From: Cryptomeria japonica
Taxonomy: Eukaryota; Streptophyta; Pinopsida; Cupressales; Cupressaceae
Direction of reading: 5' to 3'
DNA length: 60,000 nt
Assembly: GCF_030272615.1 (NCBI RefSeq)
Contig: NC_081414.1
Span: 306,349,164-306,409,163 of the forward strand
The notes beneath the pieces are model-generated. The model saw only the letters and a list, made by a program, of their open reading frames with translations, had not been told where the DNA came from and did no database searches. A program made the position numbers and the translations under genes. Position 1 is the stretch's first letter; each line of letters begins with the position of its first letter. Below, in pieces: positions 22,396 through 34,221 of this stretch.

Positions 22396-23747
22396 TGGAC
22401 AAGTGTGAATTCTTGGTCGAACAATTGCTGGTCCCCTCTTTTGACATTCCGACAGCTGATGTGATGTGCGTTCTTGTTGGTCCCAACTCCCCATGGTACA
22501 ATGACATATATCAATATTTGAAATCCCAGACCTTACCACCTAACCTTTCCACGAATCAACGCCAAGCCTTTATCCGACAGACAACCAAGTATGTCATCAT
22601 CGCCGACACCCTTTACCGCCGTTCCTTTGACCATACCCTCCTCAGGTGTTTGGATTCTGATGAAGCACAAACGGCTTTACACGAGGTTCATGATGGTATA
22701 TGTGGGGGCCATTTCAATGGTCTTAGCTTAGCCAAAAAGTTGATTCGTGCTGGGTATTATTGGCCCACTTTGGAAAAAGATGTTCATGATTTTGTTAAAA
22801 AGTGCTACAAGTGCCAGATCCATGGAAATTATATTCATGCACCAGCCCAAGAGCTTCATTCTGTCATATCTCCATGGCCCTTTTCTCAGTGGGGATTGGA
22901 TCTTATCGGCAAGATTCACCCAACATCTGCAAATGGACACAAGTTCATTATTATAGCTACAGAATATTTTACCAAATGGATCGAGGCTATCCCCATGACT
23001 TATATCACTGGTGTCCAAATTTCAAAATTCTTGCTGAACTATATCATATGCAGATATGGGGTACCCCTTGCCATAGTCATAGATAATGGTCGACCTTTCA
23101 AGAATAAAGATGTTAAAGAGCTTTGTGCAAAGTTTCATATCCAACACCATTTCTCCAGTCCATACTATCCACAGGGGAATGGGCAAGCTGAAGCATCAAA
23201 TAAAACCATTATCAAGATCCTGAAGAAAGTTGTCAATGACGCTGGTCGAGATTGGCACGTACAGTTAAATCCAGCACTATGGGCCTATCGCACTTCTATC
23301 CACACACCTACTGGCGCAACACCTTATTCCTTGGTGTATGGTGCGGAAGCCATTTTACCTTTGGAAGTCGAGATTCCTTCCTTGCGGGTTTCCTTGCAAC
23401 ACCTAATTGATGATGAGACACACAGAGTCTCTCGGCTGCATCAGCTTGAGATGTTAGATGAAAAGCGTCAGACAGCTCTGACACATTTGCAAGCATATCA
23501 AAACCGTCTCCGTCGCTCTTATAATAAGAAAGTCAAAGGGTGACACTTCAAAGTGGGAGACCTGGTTTTAAAGGCAAACCTTAAGAATGAACAGTCTACT
23601 GACATCATCAAAGGTAAATTTGAACCTAATTGGGTTGGTCCTTTCATAGTAATTGCAGCATATGGCTCGGGGGCATATCAGCTTGCTACCCCAGAAGGTG
23701 AACCTCTGTCCGATCCTATCAACAGCATGCATCTTCGCAAGTACTAG
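22396..23747 (+). pseudogene. G1 integrase and C-terminal tail
   Basis: HHCC zinc domain (HEVHDGICGGHFNG to CYKCQIHG, about 22680-22830). The DDE core has GLDLIGKI (first Asp), VIDNGRPF (second Asp, about 23080) and GQAEASNKTIIKI (Glu, about 23190). The C-terminal part reads GDLVLKANLKNEQS, FEPNWVGPFIVIAAYGSGAY and DPINSMHLRKY, ending at a TAG at 23745-23747. One stop at 23541 is CGA in G2. There is no chromodomain, which again agrees with the Tat group. All catalytic residues are present. Confidence 0.92.
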
Positions 23748-25401
23748 GCATAATTCTCTATCAGTACTTATTCAAATATGATCCTAAAAAAATACAAAAA
23801 AATGAAAAAATGAAAAATACAAAAAAATCAAAAAAGCAAAAAAATACAAAAAAATGAAAAAAGAGAAAAAAGAAACAAGAGCAAAAAAGTAAAGAGAAAA
23901 AAATGATTCGCCCTCTAGTGAAAACCTGGCAAACAGGTGCTTTGGGCAAGTACCATGGTGAAAACCTAGCAATCAGGCGCCATGAGTAATGAGATTATTG
24001 CTTCGTCATCTATCATGACTTCTAGCTATGTTTTTTCTCGGCCGGTTTATCATGCCTATCTTTGTCTCGACCCAATGTTCTATTCCAGGCCTGTTATTGG
24101 TCAACATCACTGTCTTGCCTACTCCAGTTTCTTGTACATATTTTTTGGTCCCAATCTATGTGTCTTTCAAATGCGCATTGGGTGCCTTCCCCTTGTCATG
24201 ATCAATCACTGGAACTTTTAAAATTGAAAAATGTCCTGAAATAATCCTAAAAATTGAAAAATGTCCTGAAATAATCCTAAAAATTGAAAAAATGTCCTGA
24301 AATAATCCTAAAAATTGAAAAATGTCCTAAAATAATCCTAAAAATTGAAAAAATGTCCTGAAATAATCCTAAAAATTGAAAAATGTCCTGAAATAATCCT
24401 AAAAATTGAAAAAATGTCCTGAAATAATCCTAAAAATTGAAAAAATGTCCTGAAATAATCCTAAAAAATTGAAAAAATGTCCTGAAAAAATTCATAAAAA
24501 TCAAATAATGTCCTGAAAAAAATATCTAAAAATCAAAAAATTGAAAATCCCTAAAAATCATAAAAAGTCCTGAAAAAATGAACACAAAAACATTTCAAAA
24601 CATTAAAATCCAAAAACAAACATTTTGCAATACATGATTCCTTTTGTGCATAAGACAAATCACTGAGCATTCATCCAACGACACTCGCAATCACACGTTA
24701 TGCTTTAATGAAATCATGCTTTAACCAGATGAACTTTTTCAATCCAAACCAAACATTCAAATTGATCACAATTGTCATATCAATTGAATATCAGCATCAC
24801 TATCATTTGTCCTTGTCTCTACTATCATGGGTCTTATACAGGTTGTGGTATACTCAAAACCAGACTATGTCCTATCTTAGACGGGGTACCGCATGTCCTG
24901 AAACCAGACAGCATGATCATCCTATCAGCACTTTCAACTTTTGACAATGAAGATCAAGATGTTTGTCTGATTTGCTTGAATTTGTGTATCTTATCTTTTT
25001 ATTGATTTATCTTTGGCTTCGATCATGTTCTTATGTTGCTTGATGATGTCACTGAGTGATTTAGAGTGACCGGGATGGCTCATGGTCTTTTTCCTTTTCT
25101 TGATTGTGATTGTCGTTTGTCTGTGATGTGTCTGTCTTTTGCAAAAAGGGTTGCATTTCAGCTCTGGCCTTCAATGTCATGATGCTACGCATCCGCTTTG
25201 CTACATAAAATAAAGGTTCTCACCTACAAAGTGCATTACTGAAAGCAAGTTTTCTTCATCTTTACCTGTCTTCTATCTCATTTTCTTCTTACTAACATTT
25301 CTTTTGTTAGTCCGGATAGTCAGTTCGGTTTAATGCTCCGATTTCCCCGCACACATATGCTGCATCCTGCATCCATTGAGATTAGTACATTTGCATTACA
25401 T
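23748..25401 (+). other. 3' non-coding region of G1, cut at the duplication junction
   Basis: Holds an A-rich stretch (23785-23915), the 30-bp tandem array (24219-24480) and AT-rich unique sequence. From 24700 on it is collinear with the reverse complement of G2 40000-40870, with shared words such as GGGTACCGCATG, TTCTTCTTACTAACATTTCTT and ATTAGTACATTTGCATTA. No ORF of note. The antisense ORF present further along in G2 is missing because the element is cut here. Confidence 0.8.
24219..24485 (+). repeat. 30-bp tandem array in the G1 3' region
   Basis: About nine to ten copies of TAAAAATTGAAAAA(A)TGTCC followed by TGAAATAATCC, period 29-30 bp, length varying in the A run. It degrades to the right until about 24560. 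G2 has a related array with a shorter unit at 40975-41130 (reverse orientation), so arrays of this kind are a family trait whose unit has diverged. Confidence 0.9.
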
Positions 25402-28400
25402 TGAGAATACACAAAACCACATACACTGAGATTTATCTTTGAATCATTAGAATGACCATGATAGCACAAAGCAAAGTCTGAAGTTCCCTTCAGATATCTA
25501 AACACCCTCTTTCCAACATCCCAATGTAGCCTTCCTGGATTCGACATAAACTTGCTAAGTACTCCCACTAGTTGGGCAATGTCTATTCTTGTACAAACTA
25601 TAACATACATCAAGCAGCCAATAACACTTGCATAAGGGATCTTCTTCATGTCAGCAATCTCTTCAGGAGATTTAAGACTGTCATGCATAGTTAACTTAGT
25701 TCCCTGCAAGATGGGAACAACCCGTGTTTTACAGTCAGACATATGAAACCTGTCAAGAACATTGGTTATATACTTTCTCTGTCTGAGCCAAATTTTTCTC
25801 TTAGATCTATTCCTTTTGATCCCCATTCCTAGAATGTAATTTTCTTCTCCTAAGTCCTTCATTTCAAATTTCATAGCTAACTGAGATCATAGCTTTTGTA
25901 TTTCCTATGAACAACATTTTGTCTACATACAAAGCTATGATAAGAATCCTATTACCTTTAGTTTTGTAGTAAAGATAATGATCATCTTTTGATCTCACAA
26001 ATCCCAAGGACAAAACAAAATGTATCATACTTTTGATACCACTTTCTGGGAGACTGTTTCAAACCATATAGAGACTTCTTGAGTTTGCATACCAAATGTT
26101 CTTTACCTTTTTCCACAAAGTGCTCAGGCTGACACATATAAATCTCTTCTTCAAGATTACCATGAAGAAACATTGTCTTCACATCCATCTACTTAATCTC
26201 CCAATCATATGTTGTTGCAAGTGACAAGAGAGATCTGATAGATGTCAGCTTAGCCACAGGAGAAAAGATCTCTCCATAGTCAATACCTTCCTTTTGAGAA
26301 TACCCCTTTGCAACCAATCTTGCTTTATTCTTATCAATGCTGCGATTTGGACCATACTTCTTTTTGAATACCCACTAGTAGCCTATAGGATTTCTACCTT
26401 TAGGCAATGGCACCAGATCCCAAGTTCCATTTTTATCCAATGATGACATTTCATCAATCATGGCTTCCAACTAGGAATCTAAATCAGACAACTTAATAAC
26501 TTCTTTGACAATCTTAGGTTCATCAGTATCTGCAAGTAAAGCATAAGAACAATTAACATTCAACATAGAGTGACTATACTTATTAGGTGTATACCTATCA
26601 GGTTCCCGCCTCTCTCGAGTAGATCTTCTCCACTCTAGTGTTGAGGCTTCTTGAGGTTCAACAGGAGGCTCATCATCATGTTCTTCTTCAGAACTACTTG
26701 AACTACTTGAACTTTCCTCATCTTCAGGTATCTTTGGAGATTCTTCCTTACCTAGAGGAATTTCAACCTTGGCTTCTCCTTGCTTTCCTATGTTGTGATC
26801 TGGTGACCTAGGTTTCAGCTCATGAAATATCACACTTCTCTTGTACATAACCTTTCTATTCACTAGATTCGAAAGTTTGTATCCTTTCACACCAACTCCA
26901 TAGCCAATGAAGATACATTTCACAACTTTTTAATCCAACTTAGATCTATCAATATCAAGCACATGAGCATATTCCTCTACACCAAAAACACGAAGCTGCC
27001 TTAAAGAAGGTTTCTTACCAGACCATGCTTCCATAGGTGTTTTGTCAACCAATGCTGAAGTAGGAGAGTGATTCAGTAGGTAACATGCTATAGCAGCTGC
27101 TTCAGCCCAAAAATTTTGTTCCAGCCCAGCTTCACTCAACATGCTTCTTGCTTTCTCTATTAGAGACTGATTCAACCTTTTAGTAACTCCATTTTGTTGT
27201 GGAGTGTAAGGTATGGTATTATGTCTCTTAATTCCATGATCAACACAGTACTTGTCAAAATTTGTACTACAGTATTCACCACCATTGTCTATTCTTAAAC
27301 ATTTAATCCTTCTCCCAATCTGATTTTCAACAAGGTTCTTAAACTCCTTAAACCGACTAAACACTTCAGATAGAGAAGGAACATCCACTAGAACAAACAC
27401 ATCAAAGTGAACATAATCTAGAATGTCATAAGACTTATGCAAACTGGAATCAAACTGAACATGGTTATGCTTTCCATAGATGTAGTGTTTGTAGGAAATC
27501 AAACTCAAAACTACAATCATCCAGACCTTCAACCAGATTCTTATTCTTCAAATATTTTAAACCTTTTTCACCTATGTGGCCTAACCTATTATGCCAGAGT
27601 ATTGTTTTCTCAGTAGGAAGTTTAGCTTCCAATGAATTAGAATTATCCATCATTACAGTTGTCTTAATAGAATTTTCAGAGGTTACATTACAACATAGAG
27701 GTTCAACATTTAACCTATACAGTGTACCAATGCGATCACTCTTTGCCAATACAATGGAGCCCCTAGTCATCTTGCAACCACCAGATACAAATTTAGCTTG
27801 TACTCCAACATCATTAAGTTTACTTACAGAGAGAAGGTTTCTTACCAAACCTGGTATATGAAGAACTCCATTGATCCCCTTCACTCTACCATCTGGGAAT
27901 TGAATTTTAATTCTACCTCTCCCTACAATCTCCAACATAGAATCACTAGCCAAGTATACCTTTCCACCAACATACAGTTCATACTTCGAGAACTAATCCT
28001 TATGGGAGGTCATGTGAAAAGATGCACCAAAATCTACTAACTAGGTGTCATCTGAGGTAGGCACTACTAGGACTTCTACAAATGCATCTGCATCACTCTG
28101 AGAAGATTCAGTGTCAAAATACTTCTTCTTTTTCTTCTCCTCCTTGCAATCCTTTCAGATATGCCCTTTTTGCCCACAGTTCCAGCACTTCACCTTTGAC
28201 TTCTTGCCTGGATATTTTGATCTCTCTTGAGACTTGGACTTGTACTTCTTTCCTTTCTTCTTATCTTTTTCCTTTGGTCTACCTCGAACAGAGAGTACAT
28301 CCTTTGTCACCTTAGAATACTTCTTTCTCACTTCTTCTGACAAAAGTGTATTAACCATAGTATCCATCTTGAACTAGGTTGTAGTACTACCGATAGCCAT

Positions 28401-28877
28401 CACTAAGTGATCCCAAGAGTCAGGCAATGAACATAATAGTAGCATGCAACATTCTTCTTCCTGAATGGACACATCAACAAAAGTTAACTATGCAAGAACC
28501 ATGTTGAATGAATTCAAGTGGTCCACCAATGGTTTTCCTGCATCCATCTTTAGAGAGTACAACTTCTTCCTCAAGAAAAGTTTATTCACCAAGGACTTGC
28601 CTTGATAAATATCTCTCAACTTATTTCAAAGAAGATTTGTAGTTTTCTCTTCATGGATGTTTAACAAAACACAATCAGTAAGACATAGCTTGATTAGACC
28701 CCTTGCCTTCCAGTCGGCTAATTCCCAATCCTCTTGCTTCATGCCTATAGGTTTTTGTGCGGACATCACAATCCAAAGGTCTCGGTCAACTAACAAATCT
28801 TCCATCTTGAGTTTCCATAGTTTGAAACAAGAACCATTAAACTTCTCCATGGCTATGCGCCCTGAGGTGCTCACCAT
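25402..28877 (-). pseudogene. Element A gag-pol, right copy (3' end missing)
   Basis: Minus-strand order: gag 28155-28877; protease and GAG-pre-integrase 27465-27990; integrase 26930-27532 with linker 26471-26923; RT and part of RNase H 25402-26360. Same domains and most of the same defects as 4627-8101. Differences include integrase NGVTKRLNQS for NGVAKRLNRS, RT box YVDK for YVDN, and an extra C at about 28396 in gag. The RNase H end, PPT and 3' LTR were not included in the duplication. Confidence 0.9.
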
Positions 28878-28981
28878 CTTAACCTATAAAACAAACAGGT
28901 AGACACTCTGCAAGACTCCCACTGAAAGAGAAATGACACAAAAAACTAACCCTGCCCAACAAGGATTAAAAAATGGGCCAA

Positions 28982-28993
28982 GCTCTGATACCA
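28982..28993 (-). promoter_or_regulatory. Primer-binding site of element A (right copy)
   Basis: Minus strand TGGTATCAGAGC, a perfect initiator tRNA-Met site, two nt from the LTR end. Confidence 0.92.
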
Positions 28994-28995
28994 CT

Positions 28996-30250
28996 TGTAA
29001 GGAAAGAACAGTGCAGAAATGCCTTCTTAATGTCAATTAATAGAGAAGATCATGCAAGAATGCAATTTAAAACTTTTATAGAATGTTAAGAATAACATAG
29101 ACAAAACACATAGAATCAACACAAAGATAGAATACCAAGAATTACGTGGGAAAACCCTTTCAAGAAAAAACCCACCACCAATAGTTGAAACACTTTATTT
29201 GAAGTAAATGAATTTACAATAAAGTTTCAGTCTGCAAATACAGGTATTCGTTCTCAGATTCTCACGAACTTGATACTATAATTGGAATATGATAATCTGT
29301 CTCTCTATCATAGTTATCCAATGGCTACATATATCAGATTATCTATAGTTCACCTAAGCAATTGCAGCAATGGTTTGAAGTCTAACTGTCTACGTTGGTT
29401 TGCATTCATGAGAAACACAATATCCCACATGCACCAGGAAGTCGGGTTGGTTCGTATTCATATACACCAACAAGACCATCTTCAGTGTTCAAGTGTTTAT
29501 CTTTTGGAACTGATATCAACCCGATCGCCTAAGGCGACCTCATCAGGTATCAATGTAACAAACAACTAGTTCTCCCAATCTCCAATAATACCTCGATCAT
29601 TGAATGCAATTCCATCAGGTCATCGACAAGACAACCAAACAGCTATCTCGATCATCCGATCATCCTTGATCTCTTTCTGTGCTCTGCCACATGGCACCGC
29701 TTGATTGGCTCCGGGGTCCCTACCCTGCCACCTTAGCATGGCCTCACTGACTACTCGGAATGAAGCTCTCTTGTCGGGCCCCACCTTGGTCACCAAGTTG
29801 CAGAGGATAACCTTCATGCATCTCACCATAGTGGTATAGAGACAATCGTCTGATCATCCCCGACTTGCCTACTCGTTAACTCGCTTGAGCTGCTAACTTG
29901 TCGAACCCCACCACTTGGTCACCAAGCCACGATGGATAATGTTTGTGCATCTCCATCATGTCGATAGCGACAGTCATTGATTCACCTTCAACCTACATGG
30001 TCTTTAACTTGCTTCTTTTTTTCATGTGCTTTGTCGCCAAGCCACATGGAATTTATTTCGATCGTCTTCCCATTGCGGTATAGCAATAACCATTGGATCA
30101 TCTTGAACTTGATCACCTGTTAACTGATCACAAGAAGAAGATTCCATTTTCCCATCAGAAAAATTCACACCGACAGCTGTTCCATCGGGATAGGTTACTC
30201 TGATCAGTCTGAACACAAGTCAAGTTAATTCGAGGCACATATTTCCAACA
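28996..30250 (-). repeat. Element A 5' LTR, right copy
   Basis: 1,255 bp with the same ends as 8220-9474 (TGTTGGAAAT...CCTTACA on the minus strand). It differs from the left copy at scattered positions only and is followed by the same PPT and A' RNase H fragment. Confidence 0.92.
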
Positions 30251-30695
30251 AACTCCCACTCGATGATAAATTCACTGGACTGATTACCATTTCAAACGTT
30301 AGTAAGAATCATGGGCATCAAGACCCATAGAATTAGAACACCACCTGAACTTGTGAGTGCTCATAGGTTTCATCAAGGTGTCTACAACATTTTCCAGAGT
30401 TTCTACCTTGTTAAGATAAACTTTTCCATCTTCCACCATGTCACGAACAAAGTGATACTGAACTTCAATATGCTTTGATGTAACATGGAAAGTAGGATTA
30501 TTTGCCAAACATATGGCACTCTGACTGTCACTCCAAATTTCAATCTTCCCTGCAACAAAACCAATATTTGAACTCAAATGCCTAAGCCAGACAACTTCTT
30601 TACAAGCTTGTATGGTCACCATGTATTCTGCCTCTGCAGTGGACAAAACAGATTGTCGCTTGCTCATCCAACTAATTGCTCCACCATTCATGACA
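30251..30695 (-). pseudogene. A' RNase H fragment, right copy
   Basis: Encodes the same RNase H tail as 9475-9919, with changes such as RHLSSNIGFVAGKIEI for RRLSSNIGFDAGKVEI and FHVTSKHIEVQ for FHVRSKHIDVQ. The junction to the truncated B LTR is at the same base, so the junction predates the duplication. Confidence 0.9.
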
Positions 30696-30696
30696 C

Positions 30697-30891
30697 CGGG
30701 AAGGAAAAATGAGAGGAGGGGGGGTGAATCAGTTGTCAATAAAATGCAACATAAAATAGATTACTCCAACTTTAAAACTCAGTGCCAGTAAAATAGATTA
30801 ACAGTTATAGTAATACCAGTACAACTTAATGCATGAAACAGAAAGAAAAACAACATCCACAACACATGACACAAATATTTTGACGTGGAAA
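30697..30891 (-). repeat. Truncated element B 3' LTR, right copy
   Basis: Copy of 9921-10115, starting GGGAAGG and ending GACGTGGAAA before RNase H codons. Confidence 0.8.
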
Positions 30892-32738
30892 GCTTGATGG
30901 GTGATTAACCCAAGCTTCTCTCTAAGATATTCAAATGTTTCCTTAGGTAAAGGCTTTGTAAAAGTATCTACAATTTTCTCTTAAGTGTTCACATAAACCA
31001 ATCTCACTTCATTTGCTTCAACATTTTTTTTCAAAAAATTATACTTAATAGAAATATGCTTTGTTTTAGAGTGAAATACCAGATTCTTTGATATATCTAT
31101 TGTTGTCGAGTTATCATAGTAAATAACTACCAGTTCATTGTATTTTACCTTGATATCCTTCAACATTTGATTGATCTATAATACCTGAGTGCAATTAGTT
31201 GTTGTTGCAACATATTTTGCTTCTTCTGTAGATAATGATGTACAAGTCGTCTTCTTGCCGATCCATGAAACTAATATTCTACCAAGAAATAATATGCCAC
31301 TAGTGGTACTCTTTTTGTCATCCACATCTCCTACCCAATTTGCATCTGTATATGTACATAACTCAAAATTTTTATCCTTAGGATATCATAAACCAAGATT
31401 TGTGGTGCCTTGTAGGTATCGAAAAATCCTTTTTACTACAGTTTCCTGATTTTCTTTAGGATTTCTTTTAAATCTTGAAACAATACATACTACATTCATT
31501 ATATCAGGTCTAGTTTGTGTCAAATATAGTAACTGTCCAGTCATACATTTGTAATTTATAGGTGCAGAATCATCCTTTAATGTCAATTTATCAGTTGTAG
31601 TCATAGGAGTACTTACCGGTTTAGCGTTTTCCATTCCAAGTTTCTTCAAAAGTTCCTTGAAGTATTTTGTTTGACAAATGAATATACCTTTATCTGTTTG
31701 AGAAATCTACAAATCTAGAAAAAAATTTATCTCTCCAATCATAGACATTTCAAATTCTTCCTTCATCTTATTAGCAAAATCTTTTCATAACTCTTCTTCT
31801 CCTCCAAAAATGATATTATCCACAAATACTTCAATAATAAAAATGTTATCATTGGTAATTTTGTATTACAAATTACTGTCAGCATTACCTTTTGTGTATC
31901 CTATCTTTAAAAGATATTTATCTAGTCTAGCATACCATGTTGTGGGAGCTTGCTTCAATCCATATAAAGATTTTCTTAATCTGCAAACCATATCCTTATC
32001 ATCTGTTAATGAAAATCCATGAGGATGCTCAATGTAAACTTCTTCTTCAAGGTCTCTATTAAAAAATGCACATTTTATATCCATCTGATAAAACCTGTAG
32101 TTCTTGCGAGTTGCAAATGCAAGAAATAGTCTTGCAGCTTCAATTCTGGATACCGGTGCAAAGGTTTCACTATAATCAATTCCCTCTCTCGAAGAGTAAA
32201 CTTTACAAACTAATATTTCTTTGTTTCTTATTACTTCACCATCTTCATTCAGTTTATTTCCAAATACCCATTTAGTTCTAATTACATTTTTGTCTTTAGG
32301 TCGGGGAACTAATGTCCAAGTATTATTCTTTTGAATCTATTCTAACCCTTCTTCCATTGTTTTGATCCAATGTTTATCTTTAAATACTTCAACAAATGAT
32401 GCTGGTTCGAATTGAGAGATTAAACATACCTCTTCATTTGCCAATCTTCCTCTTGTCATAACACCTTGATTTTTATTTCCAATTATCTGATTTTCTAAAT
32501 GATTCAATCTTACATACCTGGGTTTTTTTTGATTTCCATTCACAGGCTGTTGTTCTTCAATCAGTTGAGTTCTCTGATGATGCCGGTGTGATTGGTTCTT
32601 CATTCTATTCTGCTGCAATCTGTGTCAATTGATTTATAATCAATTCTATTGTCGGTTCAGATCTTGATTCTCCTCTAAAGTGTTCATCTATCTTCACATT
32701 AGTACTTTCAATGATTTTTCATAATATTTTATTATAAC
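30892..32738 (-). pseudogene. Element B RT and RNase H, right copy
   Basis: Nearly identical to 10116-11962: RT pieces at 32337-32618, 31866-32084 and 31386-31649, and RNase H to 30892. The FVDN box near 31816 is shared, so the loss of the catalytic Asp predates the duplication. In this copy the missing upstream half of B (integrase, protease, gag) lies to the right beyond the solo LTR. This is therefore the ancestral collinear arrangement of element B. Confidence 0.88.
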
Positions 32739-34216
32739 TATAGACACCTAAAAATGGTCAACGCTTGCAGAGTCATACTTTAACATTTGCGCATTGCCTC
32801 ATTTTAGGTTTTTTTGTCGCATTAACATTTCTCCTATGTCACGCACTTGGTTTTTATCATTTGCGAGCATCGAGTTATTCTTCTACATTCTTCATTCTGT
32901 CTCGCTTTCAAATTTGGTCTTGTCGACAATACTATCCAATCATGATTTTGATCGATTTTCTCCTATCGCATCAATGTGCGTGCTAATTTGTTATCATTTT
33001 GGACATCGTCAATCCTAATTAGGGTTTTGTCCTCTTATCGATTTGTCATCAATCTTTATCATTTTCAATCTTGTCATTTTGCGATCGATTTGTCATCGGT
33101 CGTTGTCATGTTCGATCTTGTCATTTTGCGATCGATTTTTCATCGATCGTGGTCATTTTTAAGCTTGTCATCTTGCAATCTATTTATCATCAATCCTTGT
33201 CCTCTTGTCAATTTTGTCATTTTGCGATCATTTCGCTATCAATCATTGTCTGTCACAATTATGTCAATTTGGATCAATTTGTCATTGTTCCTCGTCAATT
33301 GGCGCATTTATCAATCAAATCATTTATCACATTGGTCCTTTGTTAAATCAAAATCATGATCGACATTAATTATCTTTAATCAAGACCTAATTGTCATTCT
33401 CGCATTGCTAATTCACCTTCTAGGGTTTCGTGATTTAGTCATTTAACCTTGTTTATCATTTTCTTCCTTTAGGATTAATAAATTACTTATTTATCCTAAG
33501 TCTTCTCATTACAATTAAATGTTCATTTAATTGGCTAATTATTCCTCTTTCTGAATTTATTAATAAATGACAAATTATTAATTAATTTACCTAATTTCTA
33601 ATTTCCATCAAATTTCCTAATTTCTTAATTCCTCATTTTTCTAATTTCTTAATTTTCTATTTTCCTAATTTCAATTTCCTCCTATTTTCATGGAAATGAC
33701 ATAGAAATTTGTCATAAATTGTCATAAATTCTTGACATAGAGTTTGTCATAAATTGTCATAAATCCTTGCATAGCAATTTTTCATAGACATGTCATAATT
33801 TTGCTATTCTTGATTTGAATTTCCATTCGAATCACTATCATGCTAATTTGTTCATCTCTCCAATTCTTCTATAAATTGGATGATCTTCATCAATCAAGGC
33901 TAATTGGTAATTGATAATCAGGCTATCGAATCTAAGCTTCTAGTACTCTTGATCAAAAATCCCATCTACTTAATTTCAATTGTGTGTGCACTTGTAGGTG
34001 AGATCCACAACTATTTGGAGAGGAAAGAAGAACAATGGAGCCACATGGAAGGAGCATTCAAATCGTCATCTGGTTTGCACAATCATTAGTTTTGTATGCT
34101 TTGTTTTCATGTCTCTATTGAGTGTGTCTTAGGATAGATTCATTGCAATGAATGCATTTGTGATTGAGTTATTACGTTTTATATACTTGTGATGATTTCC
34201 TATTTCCTAACGTACA
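32739..34216 (+). repeat. Solo LTR of G1
   Basis: 1,478 bp, ends TATAGACACC...ACGTACA. It is flanked on both sides by ATAAC (32734-32738 and 34217-34221), with no PBS or internal sequence. Removing the LTR and one ATAAC joins element B RT and integrase in frame (…KAYRCY then NKIL…). It is the product of recombination between the two LTRs of a G1 copy. Confidence 0.93.
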
Positions 34217-34221
34217 ATAAC

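Larger units (their letters stand above)
4627..25401. repeat. Left unit of a 20.8-kb tandem duplication
   Basis: The unit runs from inside the RNase H region of element A to the 3' non-coding part of G1. The sequence from 4627 reappears from 25402, with a constant offset of 20,775-20,776 bp as far as the G1 LTR. The single-base change in offset comes from one extra C at about 28396. Everything in A, A' and B on both sides matches with only scattered base changes. The right-hand unit is shorter because its G1 copy is a solo LTR. Confidence 0.92.
11963..25401 (+). mobile_element. Ty3/gypsy (Tat-like) retrotransposon G1, 3'-truncated
   Basis: 13.4 kb kept: 5' LTR (11963-13443), PBS, about 2 kb leader, gag-protease-RT-RNase H-second RNase H-integrase in one frame (15522-23747), then 1.65 kb of 3' non-coding DNA. 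RT before integrase defines Ty3/gypsy. The extra archaeal-type RNase H between RNase H and integrase, the long leader and the long 3' region are Tat-lineage traits. Similarity to G2 continues to about 25400 and stops at the duplication junction, so the antisense ORF, PPT and 3' LTR are lost from this copy. Confidence 0.92.
25402..34216. repeat. Right unit of the tandem duplication (shortened)
   Basis: Matches 4627-13443 with an offset of 20,775-20,776 bp. It starts abruptly at TGAGAATACACAAAACCAC, the A RNase H sequence of 4627, joined to G1 3' sequence. It contains partial A, the A 5' LTR, A', the B fragment and the G1 LTR. It then continues into B integrase rather than into the G1 internal region. 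Confidence 0.92.

Noticed and set aside
23785-23915. A-rich tract as a poly(A) tail of a retroposon
   Set aside because: It lies inside G1 just after pol and has a counterpart in G2; there is no non-LTR element upstream.
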